Notes: generated by a model not told the origin, from the letters alone. A stretch of DNA of 64,000 nucleotides from Opitutia bacterium (GCA_016217595.1 JACRHS010000020.1:124001-188000), one strand, 5' to 3'; positions 10,511 to 21,501 are shown, counted from the stretch's first letter. Translations and numbers: made by a program.

Positions 10511-11887
10511 TCAACGCACCTGCGCTTCCAGCCGCGCCACCGCCCCTGTGATGAGCGTTTCGATGTCGGGGGTCCAACGCAACGCCGGCAAACCGTAAAC
10601 ATCAAACGCACCAGCTTGATAGCCACCTTCCTCCCAGATTCGACGCGACGGGATGTACGCCATGACGTCGTTGGAATACCCTGCAATCCACGTGTTGGCG
10701 CCATACTTGGCCTTGAACATCAGCGCGTAGTCCACGCATACCTCACCGCCGAGCGCGATCCAGAGCTGCTCGCCGCCAAGTTTCCAGACTTCCACCGGAT
10801 ATTCGGGGTAACCCGTGGGCCAGACTTTGCCGTCCTTCAGCTCTTTCTCCAGCCGCTCCGCCCAACGCGCCTCGTAACTCCGCGGCGCGCCCCACCGCCG
10901 CAGGTCGGCCTTCGTCGGCTGTTGCCCGAACGCGAGGGGGATAAACGTATGCGCGCGCTGAAACTTCGGCGCCAGTGGACGCATCGGTTGCGCCATCACC
11001 GCCAACACCGCCGCGCCCATGCGCTCGCCGGCGGCTTTACATAACGCCAGCGTGCCGCGCGGAGCAGCGCTCTGATCGCTGCTGCAGCCCTCGAAGAAAA
11101 ACGCCTCGGCGCCGGCGTGCTCCGCCTCGATCTTGCGCCGCGCAAAACCGACGTAGTCTGCCGACCACACATTGCTCAGCAGCATGGAGGTATGCGCCGC
11201 GTAGCCGAACACCACCGCGAGCACCCGATCGTCGGGCGCTCGCACCGCCAACACCGGCACCGCGTGATCCGAAGGCCCCTGCGGCTTGGCGCCGCGTGCG
11301 ATATCACGTTCGCGATTGGCGCGGCGGTTGACGGCGAGAGGCAAACGCGTTTCGCCCGCAAACAGCCGGGCTGGTCGCCACTGCGCCAACGCCGCGTCCA
11401 CCGTCGCCACAATGGCCTCCTCGACGTCGCGCGAATATTCCGCGATCTGTTCGCGTTGGCGCGCGTCGAGCGGATAGACGTCGGGCAACGTGTCGCGCAA
11501 CGCCGGCCCGGAGTGCGTGTGCGATGCAGCGATCAAAAGCTGCGCGCGGCCGAGGCCGTGTTTGGCCTGAAGCCGGGCGCACAGATTTTCGTAGAGCCAT
11601 TTCGGCGTGCCCAGCAGATCGGTGGTGATCAACACGCCCACCCCGCCATCAGGCGCTTCGAGCGCGAGCGCCTTTACCCACAAATCGTCCAACGTGCCCT
11701 CGGCCGGTCGCGTGCGACTCGCAAAGCCGCCCATCCAGAGCAGTTCGCGCGGCGTGATGCGGGTCTTGGCCACGCCACAACGCCAGCCGGCTTCCTGCGC
11801 CGCGCCCGACGCCGCCACTGTCAGCGCCAACAACATCAGCGCCGCGATTTTCCCAACCGCACCCAATAGACCGCACCGAACTTTCAT
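10511..11887 (-). CDS. Secreted neutral/alkaline ceramidase-like protein
   Basis: This 458-residue exported protein resembles the neutral/alkaline non-lysosomal ceramidase family, Zn-dependent amidases that hydrolyse the N-acyl bond of ceramide. The start is the ATG at 11887, which gives a signal peptide (KIAALMLLALTVAASGAAQ). The frame continues open upstream without a usable signal. The mature part starts RCGVAKTRITP and contains TTDLLGTP and the metal-binding LLIAASHTHSGPAL, the clearest family mark. VFGYAAHTSML carries another conserved histidine. Many bacterial members of this family are annotated only as alkaline ceramidase-like and have no proven substrate. It is divergent from the topoisomerase gene, with about 107 bases between them, and no sphingolipid genes are close by. 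Confidence 0.78.
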   Translation of the reverse strand: MKVRCGLLGAVGKIAALMLLALTVAASGAAQEAGWRCGVAKTRITPRELLWMGGFASRTRPAEGTLDDLWVKALALEAPDGGVGVLITTDLLGTPKWLYENLCARLQAKHGLGRAQLLIAASHTHSGPALRDTLPDVYPLDARQREQIAEYSRDVEEAIVATVDAALAQWRPARLFAGETRLPLAVNRRANRERDIARGAKPQGPSDHAVPVLAVRAPDDRVLAVVFGYAAHTSMLLSNVWSADYVGFARRKIEAEHAGAEAFFFEGCSSDQSAAPRGTLALCKAAGERMGAAVLAVMAQPMRPLAPKFQRAHTFIPLAFGQQPTKADLRRWGAPRSYEARWAERLEKELKDGKVWPTGYPEYPVEVWKLGGEQLWIALGGEVCVDYALMFKAKYGANTWIAGYSNDVMAYIPSRRIWEEGGYQAGAFDVYGLPALRWTPDIETLITGAVARLEAQVR

Positions 11888-11994
11888 GCGCTCAATGAAC
11901 CGCGCCACCGTGCAAGCGCAATCCTCCACGCGCTCCGCGACAAGTTGCTTGCGGGACGGCGCGTCGCCGCTCTTGTTGAAGCCGTTTTCCTCCG

Positions 11995-14127
11995 ATGGCC
12001 AAACGCAAGAAAGACACCACGCAGTCCGAACTCCCGCTCGAAGGCGCAGCCGCGTCCGTCCCCGACGCCTCCACCGGCACTCCGCCCGCCGCCACGCCGC
12101 CGGCGACTCCGGCCGCGCCGAGCGATCCAGCGACAGCAACTCCCGCCGCGCCCGCGGAAAAGTGGCGGCCCGGAGCGGACAGCGAACGCGCCAACGATGC
12201 GCCCATCGCCCAGCATTACCGCGACTGGTTTCTCGATTACGCGAGCTACGTCATCCTCGACCGCGCCGTGCCGCACATCGACGACGGCCTGAAGCCCGTC
12301 CAGCGCCGCATTCTCCACACCCTTTGGGAAATGGACGACGGCCGGTTCCACAAGGTGGCCAACGTCGTCGGCTCCGCGATGCGGTATCACCCGCACGGCG
12401 ACGCCTCCATCGGCGCCGCGCTCGTCGGCATGGGCCAGCGCCACATGCTCGTCGAGCCGCAGGGCAACTTTGGCAACCCGCTCACCGGCGACGGCGCCGC
12501 CGCCCCGCGTTACATCGAGGCGCGCCTCACGGCGTTTGCGCGCGAGGTCGCGTTCAACCCCAAAACCACCACCTGGCAGCTCAGCTACGACGGCCGCAAC
12601 AAAGAGCCCGTCACGCTCCCGGCCAAATTTCCGCTCGTGCTGCTCGACGGCGCCGAGGGCATCGCGGTCGGCCTCACCACGAAAATCCTGCCGCACAATT
12701 TCAACGATCTCTGCCGCGCGGCGATCAATCATCTTCAGGGAAAACGTTTCCGCATCGTGCCGGATTTCCCCACTGGCGGCATCGCCGATTTCGCCGAGTA
12801 CCACGACGGCGAGCGCGGCGGCAAGGTGAAGGTCCGCGCCAAAATCGAGGCGCGCAGCAAGTACCTGCTCGCGATCACTGAAATCCCCTTCGGCACCGAC
12901 ACCACCTCCGTCATCGAGTCGATCCTCGCCGCCAACGCGAAGGGCAAGATCAAGGTCAAGCACATCGACGACAACACCGCCGAGCATGTTGAGATCCTCG
13001 TGCACCTGCCGCAGGGCAGCGACCCCGAGCAGGTGATCCAACAACTCTACGTGTTCACCGATTGCCAGGTGGCGATCTCGCCCACCGCCTGCGTGATCGA
13101 CCAGGACAAGCCCGTCTTCCTCGGCGTCTCCGACATCCTCCGCCGCTCGGTGGACAAAACCGTGCAGCTCCTCAAGCGCGAGCTGGAGATCCGCCTCGAA
13201 GAACTCGAGCAGCAATGGCACTGGGACTCGCTCGAGCGCATTTTCATCGAGGAGCGCATTTACCGCCGCATCGAGAAATCGAAGACGTGGGAAAGCGTGC
13301 TCGCGGAAATCCGCGAAGGGTTGGCGCCGTTCATCAAGAACCTCCGCCGCGAGGTGACGCACGACGACATCGTTCGCCTCACCGAAATCCGCATCAAACG
13401 CATCTCCGCCTACAACCGCTTCCAGGCCGACGAACAGCTCGGCAAGATCGAGGCTGAGATCAAAACGGTGAAGCACGACCTGCGGCACCTCACCGAGTAC
13501 GCGATCAAGTGGTTTGAGACGCTGCAGGAAAAATACGGCAAGAACTGCAAGCGCCGCACCACCTACGACGAGATCGAGCAGATCAGCGCCGCCGAAGTCG
13601 TCTCCGCCAACCAGCGCCTCTACGTCAATCGCGAGGAGGGCTTCATCGGCCTCAACTGGCGCAACCACGAGTTCGTGCAGGAGTGCACCATTCTCGACGA
13701 CGTCCTCTGTTTCATGGCCGACGGTTCGATGAAGGTCGCGCGCGTGGGCGAAAAAGTTTTCATGGGCCGCGACATCATCCATTGCGCCGTGCTGCCGAAG
13801 GACGGCGACAAGGTGTGTTACACGATGGTCTATCAGGACAAGGCCAGCGGAAAGGCCTTCGCCAAAAAATTCCAGATCGGCGGCGTCACCCGCGACAAGC
13901 TCTACCAGCTCGTGCCCAGCGAAGGCTCGCGCGTGGTGTACTTCGAGGTGAACGCCAACGAAAAAGCCTGCGCGAAGAAGCTGTTAATCTCCCTCGACGG
14001 CCGCAGTCGGGCCCGCGTGCGCGATTTCGAGTTCGATCTCGCCGCCATCGCCGTGAGCAATCGCTCCGCCAAAGGCCTCACCGTCACCAAATGGCCGGTG
14101 AAACTGGTCAAGCGCGTGGACGATTGA
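11995..14127 (+). CDS. Type IIA topoisomerase A subunit (topoisomerase IV/gyrase type)
   Basis: This 710-residue breakage-reunion subunit changes DNA linking number together with a GyrB/ParE partner that is not in the window. After a 65-residue Pro/Ala-rich N-terminal extension comes the winged-helix core: DDGLKPVQRRILHTL (about 96-110), YHPHGDASIG (131-140) and the catalytic Tyr173 in GAAAPRYIEARL. A coiled-coil region follows (about 430-530). The C-terminal part is shorter than the six-bladed GyrA pinwheel, and I see no GyrA box. It most resembles the ParC-like A subunit of Bacteroidota and Verrucomicrobiota. Quinolone-region positions equivalent to E. coli GyrA Ser83 and Asp87 are Ala137 and Ala141. 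The choice between parC and gyrA cannot be settled here, so no symbol is given. Confidence 0.92.
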   Translation: MAKRKKDTTQSELPLEGAAASVPDASTGTPPAATPPATPAAPSDPATATPAAPAEKWRPGADSERANDAPIAQHYRDWFLDYASYVILDRAVPHIDDGLKPVQRRILHTLWEMDDGRFHKVANVVGSAMRYHPHGDASIGAALVGMGQRHMLVEPQGNFGNPLTGDGAAAPRYIEARLTAFAREVAFNPKTTTWQLSYDGRNKEPVTLPAKFPLVLLDGAEGIAVGLTTKILPHNFNDLCRAAINHLQGKRFRIVPDFPTGGIADFAEYHDGERGGKVKVRAKIEARSKYLLAITEIPFGTDTTSVIESILAANAKGKIKVKHIDDNTAEHVEILVHLPQGSDPEQVIQQLYVFTDCQVAISPTACVIDQDKPVFLGVSDILRRSVDKTVQLLKRELEIRLEELEQQWHWDSLERIFIEERIYRRIEKSKTWESVLAEIREGLAPFIKNLRREVTHDDIVRLTEIRIKRISAYNRFQADEQLGKIEAEIKTVKHDLRHLTEYAIKWFETLQEKYGKNCKRRTTYDEIEQISAAEVVSANQRLYVNREEGFIGLNWRNHEFVQECTILDDVLCFMADGSMKVARVGEKVFMGRDIIHCAVLPKDGDKVCYTMVYQDKASGKAFAKKFQIGGVTRDKLYQLVPSEGSRVVYFEVNANEKACAKKLLISLDGRSRARVRDFEFDLAAIAVSNRSAKGLTVTKWPVKLVKRVDD

Positions 14128-14186
14128 ATGCTATCTCGCCAACGTGCCACGACGTAGTGCGGAGCTTCAGCCCGCACACCACCGCG

Positions 14187-14903
14187 ATGCAGGCTAGACC
14201 AGCGCGGGCAAAAGCCTCGCGCTACGAGCGAAGCCGCGCCCTGGCAAACCTCGCAGCACTACTCGCCCTCAGTCTCCTGTCCGGCTGCGCCACCCCGCCT
14301 GCCGCACGCGAGCCGCTCAACCTCGACACCGCCAAAGCCGCAGTCGTGCGTTACCACGATTCTGGTGACTACGCACGCGACCTCGCGGCAGTCGCCGTCG
14401 AAGCGCGCGCCTGGATCGAACAACGCGCCGCCCGCCGCGCCCCCGCCGAACGGCTGGCGGTGGTCTTCGACATCGATGAGACACTGCTCTCGAACTACCC
14501 GCACATCGCCGCGCAAGGTTTCGGTTACGTGCCCCGCGAGTGGGCGGCATGGGTGGCGCGCGGTGAGGCGCCAGCCCTCGCCCCGGTACGCGAAGTCTTT
14601 CTCGCCGCCCGCAAACTCGGACTCGCCGTGTTTCTCGTCACCGGCCGCGAAGAGCCGCGTGATCGCGCCGCGACCGAGGCCAACCTGCGCCGCGCCGGTT
14701 TGGGCGACTACACGCGCCTGATCATGCTCCCGGCGGGTGGTCAGCGCCGCACCAATGCCGAGTACAAAACCGCCGCCCGCCGCACATTGACCGACGAAGG
14801 ATACACCATCATCGCCAATCTCGGCGACCAGGCGAGCGACCTGACCGGCGGCCACGCCGAGCGCACTTTCAAACTGCCCAATCCGCTCTATCTGGCGGAG
14901 TGA
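14187..14903 (+). CDS. HAD-family acid phosphatase lipoprotein
   Basis: This 238-residue outer-membrane or periplasmic lipoprotein belongs to the class B/C acid phosphatase group (PF03767; e(P4)-like). A lipoprotein signal with lipobox LSGC puts the lipidated residue at Cys34. The HAD motif I is VVFDIDETLLSNY with Asp95 as nucleophile and Asp97 as acid/base. Motif II is VFLVTGREEPRD. Motif IV is probably NLGDQASDLTGGHA. Such enzymes dephosphorylate nucleotides or other organic phosphates outside the cytoplasm. The start ATG at 14187 lies 59 bases after the topoisomerase stop; the open frame upstream overlaps the topoisomerase gene in another frame and is not used. It may be transcribed as a read-through product of the topoisomerase gene. 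Confidence 0.85.
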   Translation: MQARPARAKASRYERSRALANLAALLALSLLSGCATPPAAREPLNLDTAKAAVVRYHDSGDYARDLAAVAVEARAWIEQRAARRAPAERLAVVFDIDETLLSNYPHIAAQGFGYVPREWAAWVARGEAPALAPVREVFLAARKLGLAVFLVTGREEPRDRAATEANLRRAGLGDYTRLIMLPAGGQRRTNAEYKTAARRTLTDEGYTIIANLGDQASDLTGGHAERTFKLPNPLYLAE

Positions 14904-14928
14904 CCCCTCCTCGCGCGCGAAGGCGGCG

Positions 14929-16059
14929 TCACAGTTTCATGCTCTGGATTTTCTCCGCCACGATGCGCGCGATCTTGCGGCCGCCCGAGGCCATGAAGTG
15001 CCCGGCATCGACAAAATCTTCGGGCGGGAAATCCGCCCCCGCCTGCACCGCCTGATAGCCGAGCCCCTCGGCAATGTCCTGCGTGAGCTGGACGGTGGAC
15101 CGAACTCGCGCGTGATCGGCCGCCGTCAGCGATTGCTGGAAAAAGGGATTGCCATAGAGCAAAACGATCAAGGTGCGCGAGCGCACCGCCGGCAGCAGAA
15201 ACCGGTCATAGCGCTCTGTAATCTGCACCTTGGTTTGCGGCTCAAGCTCCCATTGTCCGTCGGATTTTTCCACATAGCCCACACGTGCGAACCAGAGATT
15301 GTTCGCTTCATGACGCTTCCGCGCCTCCGTATCGTCGCGATTCCGGCGCTGCGCCTCCGCGATGCTGGGATCGTCGAACTCGACGTATTTTCCGCGCGGC
15401 CTGAACGGATGCGCCGGATAATAATCGCTCCAAACGGTGAAGAGCCAGTGGTAGCCGATCCATTGCCACAAATCGCAGGCATAGGTGACGGCATCGAGCC
15501 GCTTCCCGAGATGCAGTTCCTTGCCCGCGTCGGTTCGCAGCTCGCGCGCGATCTCGCGTTGCACGCGCTCCTGCCAGACCGGATCGTGCTTGAGCATGCC
15601 TTTGTAATAGGCGTCCCAGTAGAGGTGCCGGTAAGTTTCGCCGCCATCCAAAGGGTCGTTGTAAAAAGGAGTGCCGCTGCTGACGTACACGATCCTCGGG
15701 TAACGCGGGGAAAGTATCTGGTGAACGACGCCCGCGAATGCCGAGATGCCCGCCTGATCAATGGCATAATTTACCACGGCATAGCGGTCGCCGAGCAACC
15801 GCTGCAATTCGTGCGACCAAAGCTCGTCGGGATTTTGCCCCGTGCCGCGGAAATAGGAAGAGCCGCCGACCAGCACGAGGATCTTGTCGCGCGGCACCGT
15901 GGCCTCGACATACGCGACCAGCTCCTGCGCCGTGAGGTAAAACAGCGTCTGCGGCTGGAGCGGGTGGAAAAACCGCACATGCGCGCTAAACAAAGGCTTT
16001 GTCCCGGAGTAATAACCGGCGCCGACGCACAGCGCAAATCCCGCCACGAAGCCGATCAA
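14929..16059 (-). CDS. SGNH/GDSL-like protein of the MBOAT operon
   Basis: This protein of about 376 residues has an N-terminal membrane helix (FLIGFVAGFALCVGAGYY) and an SGNH-hydrolase-like periplasmic body. Block I reads ILVLVGGSSYFRGTG with the nucleophile Ser67 or Ser68. Block V reads EDFVDAGHFMASGG with the Asp-x-x-His pair. Such proteins next to MBOAT transporters (as in AlgX/AlgJ or DltD) receive acyl groups and esterify an extracellular polymer. The start is odd: no ATG exists near the N-terminus. TTG at 16059 is my choice. The frame opens right after the TAG stop of the upstream gene at 16114-16116 and is in the same frame as that gene. The end is convergent with the phosphatase gene. 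Confidence 0.75.
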   Translation of the reverse strand: MIGFVAGFALCVGAGYYSGTKPLFSAHVRFFHPLQPQTLFYLTAQELVAYVEATVPRDKILVLVGGSSYFRGTGQNPDELWSHELQRLLGDRYAVVNYAIDQAGISAFAGVVHQILSPRYPRIVYVSSGTPFYNDPLDGGETYRHLYWDAYYKGMLKHDPVWQERVQREIARELRTDAGKELHLGKRLDAVTYACDLWQWIGYHWLFTVWSDYYPAHPFRPRGKYVEFDDPSIAEAQRRNRDDTEARKRHEANNLWFARVGYVEKSDGQWELEPQTKVQITERYDRFLLPAVRSRTLIVLLYGNPFFQQSLTAADHARVRSTVQLTQDIAEGLGYQAVQAGADFPPEDFVDAGHFMASGGRKIARIVAEKIQSMKL

Positions 16060-16113
16060 AAACGGCTTGGCCGGAATCCAATGCAGCCACGCAAAGGCTT
16101 CCCGGGCCTCGCC

Positions 16114-16923
16114 CTATTTTTCCGCCACTGCCGCGGCGCCGGGTTGCGCCTCGCTGCTCCAAAACACCCCGCCAACGCGACGTCTCAGCCGATTAGCGCC
16201 TGCGCCCAAAGCCCCAACATAAACGCCCAGCCACGCTCCACAAATCGCGACAACAAGATAGGCTGCGGGCATCCAACCGGCCTGTTGTCGCCAATGGGAG
16301 CACCTTTCTCCCCAAGTGTAATAACGATCCGCCCCTGCGCCTTGCAGCACCGCGCCATCTGGTTTCCGCAGCATTCCTGTGAGCGAATCGGAACACGACG
16401 TGCCACCAATGCGATTGCAGCCCCACTGCACGGAGCGACGGCTGCATTCATGCGTGGAGACCTTGGCCTGCCAGCTCATGCCGCCCTCCACATGTATCGA
16501 GAGCATCTGCGTTTTCCTGGCGCCGGCCAAATTGACAAGCGCAGGCATCGCGATCTTCAACACGATCGGCTGACCGGGATTGACCTTTACCTCCGGAGAT
16601 AACGGGCCGCCAAAGCCCCAGCAGTCGAAGCCGAACACGAGGGTGTTCGCATCGACGTAGCGCACATAAAGAAAATCGGCGCTGCCGGCGGCGCCCGTGA
16701 CAATCAGCGGCTCGCTGCGTGCATCCGGATGCGTTGAGGGAGTGAACACCAATGTCAGCATATCCGGCAGCGGACGCGGTGCGCGCAGGCTGAAATCCAA
16801 CCCAAGCAATCCTGCAAACAGGAGGATCAGCACACCGACAAATGCCAGCCGCCGGCCCGTCGGCGCTGCCATTTCGCAACCCGTCGTGTTGGACTGCGGC
16901 GCGGCTGGTTCAGAAGGCGACAT
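16114..16923 (-). CDS. Unknown membrane protein of the MBOAT operon
   Basis: I do not recognise this 269-residue protein. It has an N-terminal helix (RLAFVGVLILLFAGLLGLDF, about residues 26-45), an extracytoplasmic beta-rich region of about 160 residues that contains several cysteines (a WGCNRIGGTSC stretch among them), and a second helix (PAAYLVVAICGAWLGVYVGA) near the C-terminus. The mature domain LTLVFTPSTHPDA... with FLYVRYVDANTLVFGFD reads like a jelly-roll or carbohydrate-binding fold, but that is only an impression. Start ATG at 16923 overlaps the end of the 50-residue ORF upstream by 14 bases, so translation is probably coupled. It sits between the acyltransferase and the SGNH gene, which suggests a role in the same O-acylation or glycan-export process. 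Confidence 0.7.
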   Translation of the reverse strand: MSPSEPAAPQSNTTGCEMAAPTGRRLAFVGVLILLFAGLLGLDFSLRAPRPLPDMLTLVFTPSTHPDARSEPLIVTGAAGSADFLYVRYVDANTLVFGFDCWGFGGPLSPEVKVNPGQPIVLKIAMPALVNLAGARKTQMLSIHVEGGMSWQAKVSTHECSRRSVQWGCNRIGGTSCSDSLTGMLRKPDGAVLQGAGADRYYTWGERCSHWRQQAGWMPAAYLVVAICGAWLGVYVGALGAGANRLRRRVGGVFWSSEAQPGAAAVAEK

Positions 16924-17062
16924 AGATGAAAGGCGTGGAAGGCAGCGACAGTCTATACGCGATGTAGTGCGCGCAAACGCCCGCCAGCGCCCCAAGGCAC
17001 ACAGCGCAGATCGTTTTCAAATAACGCCGCGATTTCGGCTCGTGTTGGTTATCGGCTTTCAT
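16910..17062 (-). CDS. Small DUF5989-like membrane protein
   Basis: This ORF of 50 residues begins MKADNQHEPKSRRYLKTICA, continues as one helix (CAVCLGALAGVCAHYIAY) and ends STPFIYVAF. A single-helix protein of about 50 residues ending in PFIYT-F is the mark of DUF5989, which is often found beside glycan or acyl-modification genes together with SGNH proteins. The start codon overlaps the MBOAT stop (ATGA overlap at 17059-17062), and the stop lies inside the start region of the next gene. Both overlaps are strong signs that it is translated. Function is unknown; by position it may be a small subunit or chaperone of the acyltransferase. Confidence 0.72.
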   Translation of the reverse strand: MKADNQHEPKSRRYLKTICAVCLGALAGVCAHYIAYRLSLPSTPFIYVAF

Positions 17063-18258
17063 TTGGCGACAAATAACAGCCGCACCATGTGCATACTCTC
17101 AGAGAGGGGATAGAAAAAGCAGATCCAGCCAAGGCCGACAAAAAGCATGGTCAGCGCCCAAGCCAGCAACGGCACTCGATTGAACAGTCGGGCCATAGCT
17201 CTGCCAACCGGCCCCAGCAAGGTCGGGTAACTGGTGCACACGACCAGCCCCACGCCGTGCCAGAGTCCCCAGAGGACGAAATTCCAATCCGGGCCATGCC
17301 ACAGCCCGCAGAGACCGAAAGCGATCAACCCGTTGAGCGCCTTTCGCCACACGCCCTGCCGGCTGCCGCCGAGCGGGATGTACACGTAATCGCGAATCCA
17401 GGAGCTGAGCGAAATATGCCAGCGCCGCCAAAAATCCTGGAGGTTGACTGCCAGATACGGCCATCGGAAATTCTCCCCGAGGCGAATGCCCAGCATGCGC
17501 GAAAGCCCGATGGCAATGTCGCTATAGCCGCTGAAATCGAGCAGAATTCTGAAGGCGATGGCCGTCACAAAAAGCCAGCGCCCGCCCAGCGACAGCTCCT
17601 GATAGTGTGCATGCCAATAGTGAATGCCCGCCGTCAGATTATCAGCGATCACCACTTTTTTCGCGTACCCCACGGCCACGCGCCACACGCCGAACTTCAA
17701 ATCGTCCAACGTGACCCGCCGCATGCCCTCGGCCAACGCCTGCAAGAACGGCTGATAGCGCTTGATCGGACCGGCCACCAGCGAAGGAAAGAAAAACGTG
17801 AAGGCCCAGAAATGCGCCGGGTTTTTAATCGAGGGCTGCCCCTTCCGCACATCGTAAAGATAATGCACAAACTCGAAGGCGAAAAAACTCACCCCGAGCG
17901 GCGGGGTCGCGGGCAGATGCGCGAGGAGAAGTTGATTGAGCTGCTCACCCCACTGGGGACTCAAATGCGCCAGCAGTTTCAGCGAAATGAAATGTGTGTA
18001 CTTGTAGAAAACCAGCGCCAGCACCGGCAACGCCATGCCGACGTCGATCAACCAGCGGCGCCGCGACAGCCCGGCGAGATAGGTCGTCGTACAGAGCACA
18101 ATGATCGGCACCATGCCCGCAGCGCCGGCAAACTTGCCGTGAAACACGGAACACGACACCAGCAACAACGCGAGCCGCAGCCACGCTGGTCTCGCCAGCC
18201 AGTACAGCGGCAAAACGCAGAGGATAAAAACGACAAACCAATAGGTGGTAAAAATCAT
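17059..18258 (-). CDS. MBOAT-family O-acyltransferase
   Basis: This 399-residue polytopic membrane protein belongs to the MBOAT family (AlgI/DltB-like), which moves acyl groups, usually acetyl, across the inner membrane for transfer to a polysaccharide. Family marks are GVSFFAFEFVHYLYDVRKG, FRILLDFSGYSDIAIGLSRM, FRWPYLAVNLQDFWRRWHIS, LSSWIRDYVYIPLGGSRQG, and the putative active-site histidine in GLCGLWHGPDWNFVLWG. The start is the ATG at 18258 (MIFTTYWFVVFILCVLPLYW). It leads a four-gene operon (MBOAT, DUF5989-like, unknown membrane protein, SGNH), all on the minus strand and closely packed. The acylated polymer is not known; an exopolysaccharide is the likely target. Confidence 0.92.
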   Translation of the reverse strand: MIFTTYWFVVFILCVLPLYWLARPAWLRLALLLVSCSVFHGKFAGAAGMVPIIVLCTTTYLAGLSRRRWLIDVGMALPVLALVFYKYTHFISLKLLAHLSPQWGEQLNQLLLAHLPATPPLGVSFFAFEFVHYLYDVRKGQPSIKNPAHFWAFTFFFPSLVAGPIKRYQPFLQALAEGMRRVTLDDLKFGVWRVAVGYAKKVVIADNLTAGIHYWHAHYQELSLGGRWLFVTAIAFRILLDFSGYSDIAIGLSRMLGIRLGENFRWPYLAVNLQDFWRRWHISLSSWIRDYVYIPLGGSRQGVWRKALNGLIAFGLCGLWHGPDWNFVLWGLWHGVGLVVCTSYPTLLGPVGRAMARLFNRVPLLAWALTMLFVGLGWICFFYPLSESMHMVRLLFVAK

Positions 18259-18408
18259 CGAAGCGTACCGACGCAGCCCGGCTGGTTGCGGCACGACGTC
18301 TAGGTTCGCGCCTCGCGGAATCCACACTAAACTTCAGCCAACTGCGACCTACCGACTTCCTGGAAGACCCGGGTCCTGCAGACGTCGGGACATACCACAA
18401 TGCAAATA

Positions 18409-20721
<2,313 letters not shown>

Positions 20722-20724
20722 CGC

Positions 20725-21501
20725 TCAGAGGAGTGCGCGCAGATAGGCGCACCACGCGTCGCAACCTTCGCCGGTCTTCGCGGAAACCTCGAAAACCTCG
20801 GCTTGCGGCGCGGCGCGGCGGATGTTGGCCAGCGCCAGCGCGCGGTCGAAGCCCATCGCGTCGGCGACATCGATTTTGGTGAGCACAACGGCGTGCGCGC
20901 TGCTGAACATCGGCGGGTATTTGAGCGGCTTGTCCTCGCCCTCGGTGCAGGAGACGAGCGTGATGCGGCGGTTTTCGCCGAGATCAAACGACGCGGGACA
21001 GACGAGATTGCCGACGTTCTCGATGAAAAGCAGGCGCACGCCGTCGAGCGGGATGGCGGCGAGTCCGCGCTGGATCATCGACGCATCGAGATGGCAGGTG
21101 CCGCCGGTGGTGATTTGCGCCACGGGCACGCCGGGCCGCCGGAGACGTTGCGCATCGTTGGCGGTTTCGAGATCGCCGACGAGCACCGCGCAACCCAACT
21201 CGGGTGCGAGCGTGCCGAGCGTGCGCTGGAGGAGCGTGGTTTTGCCCGCGCCGGGCGAGGAAACGAAATTCAGTGCGCGCAACCCGCGGGCGCGAAACAG
21301 CTCGCGGTTGACGGCGGCACGACGGTCGTTCTCGTCGAGAATGCGCACCTGGAGATCGACCACGCGCGGACCGCGCGGCGCGGGATCGCCGGGAGGAGGC
21401 GGCAGCGTGTCGGCGGGATCGCGCACGTCGACCACGACAACGTCGGGCGTCGAAGCAGGCGCGGTAGGCTGCGAAGGAGCAGGCTGGGCGGGAGCGGTCA
21501 T
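20725..21501 (-). CDS. hypB: Hydrogenase/urease nickel-insertion GTPase HypB
   Basis: HypB (258 residues) uses GTP hydrolysis to help HypA insert nickel into the hydrogenase large subunit. The P-loop is SSPGAGKTT (about 81-89). Cys136 and His137 in GGTCHLDASM form the metal site of the G domain. Further marks are IENVGNLVCPA and VLTKIDVADAMGFD. The C-terminus contains VSAKTGEGCDAWCAYL. The N-terminal 50 residues are Pro/Ala-rich and carry neither a His-rich nickel-storage stretch nor the CxxCGC high-affinity nickel motif. The start is ATG 21501, 4 bases after hypA; the longer open frame upstream overlaps hypA and is rejected. The gene is followed by hypF after 3 bases. Confidence 0.95.
   Translation of the reverse strand: MTAPAQPAPSQPTAPASTPDVVVVDVRDPADTLPPPPGDPAPRGPRVVDLQVRILDENDRRAAVNRELFRARGLRALNFVSSPGAGKTTLLQRTLGTLAPELGCAVLVGDLETANDAQRLRRPGVPVAQITTGGTCHLDASMIQRGLAAIPLDGVRLLFIENVGNLVCPASFDLGENRRITLVSCTEGEDKPLKYPPMFSSAHAVVLTKIDVADAMGFDRALALANIRRAAPQAEVFEVSAKTGEGCDAWCAYLRALL

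Noticed and set aside
11888-12139. Longer N-terminus for the ceramidase-like protein
   Set aside because: It would run into the topoisomerase gene and hide the signal peptide; the ATG at 11887 fits a secreted protein.
11884-13782. 632-codon open frame opposite the topoisomerase gene
   Set aside because: Same effect of antisense GC-rich codons; the topoisomerase core on the plus strand is unmistakable.
13683-14186. Longer N-terminus for the HAD phosphatase
   Set aside because: It overlaps the topoisomerase gene in another frame, and the lipoprotein signal starts only at 14187.
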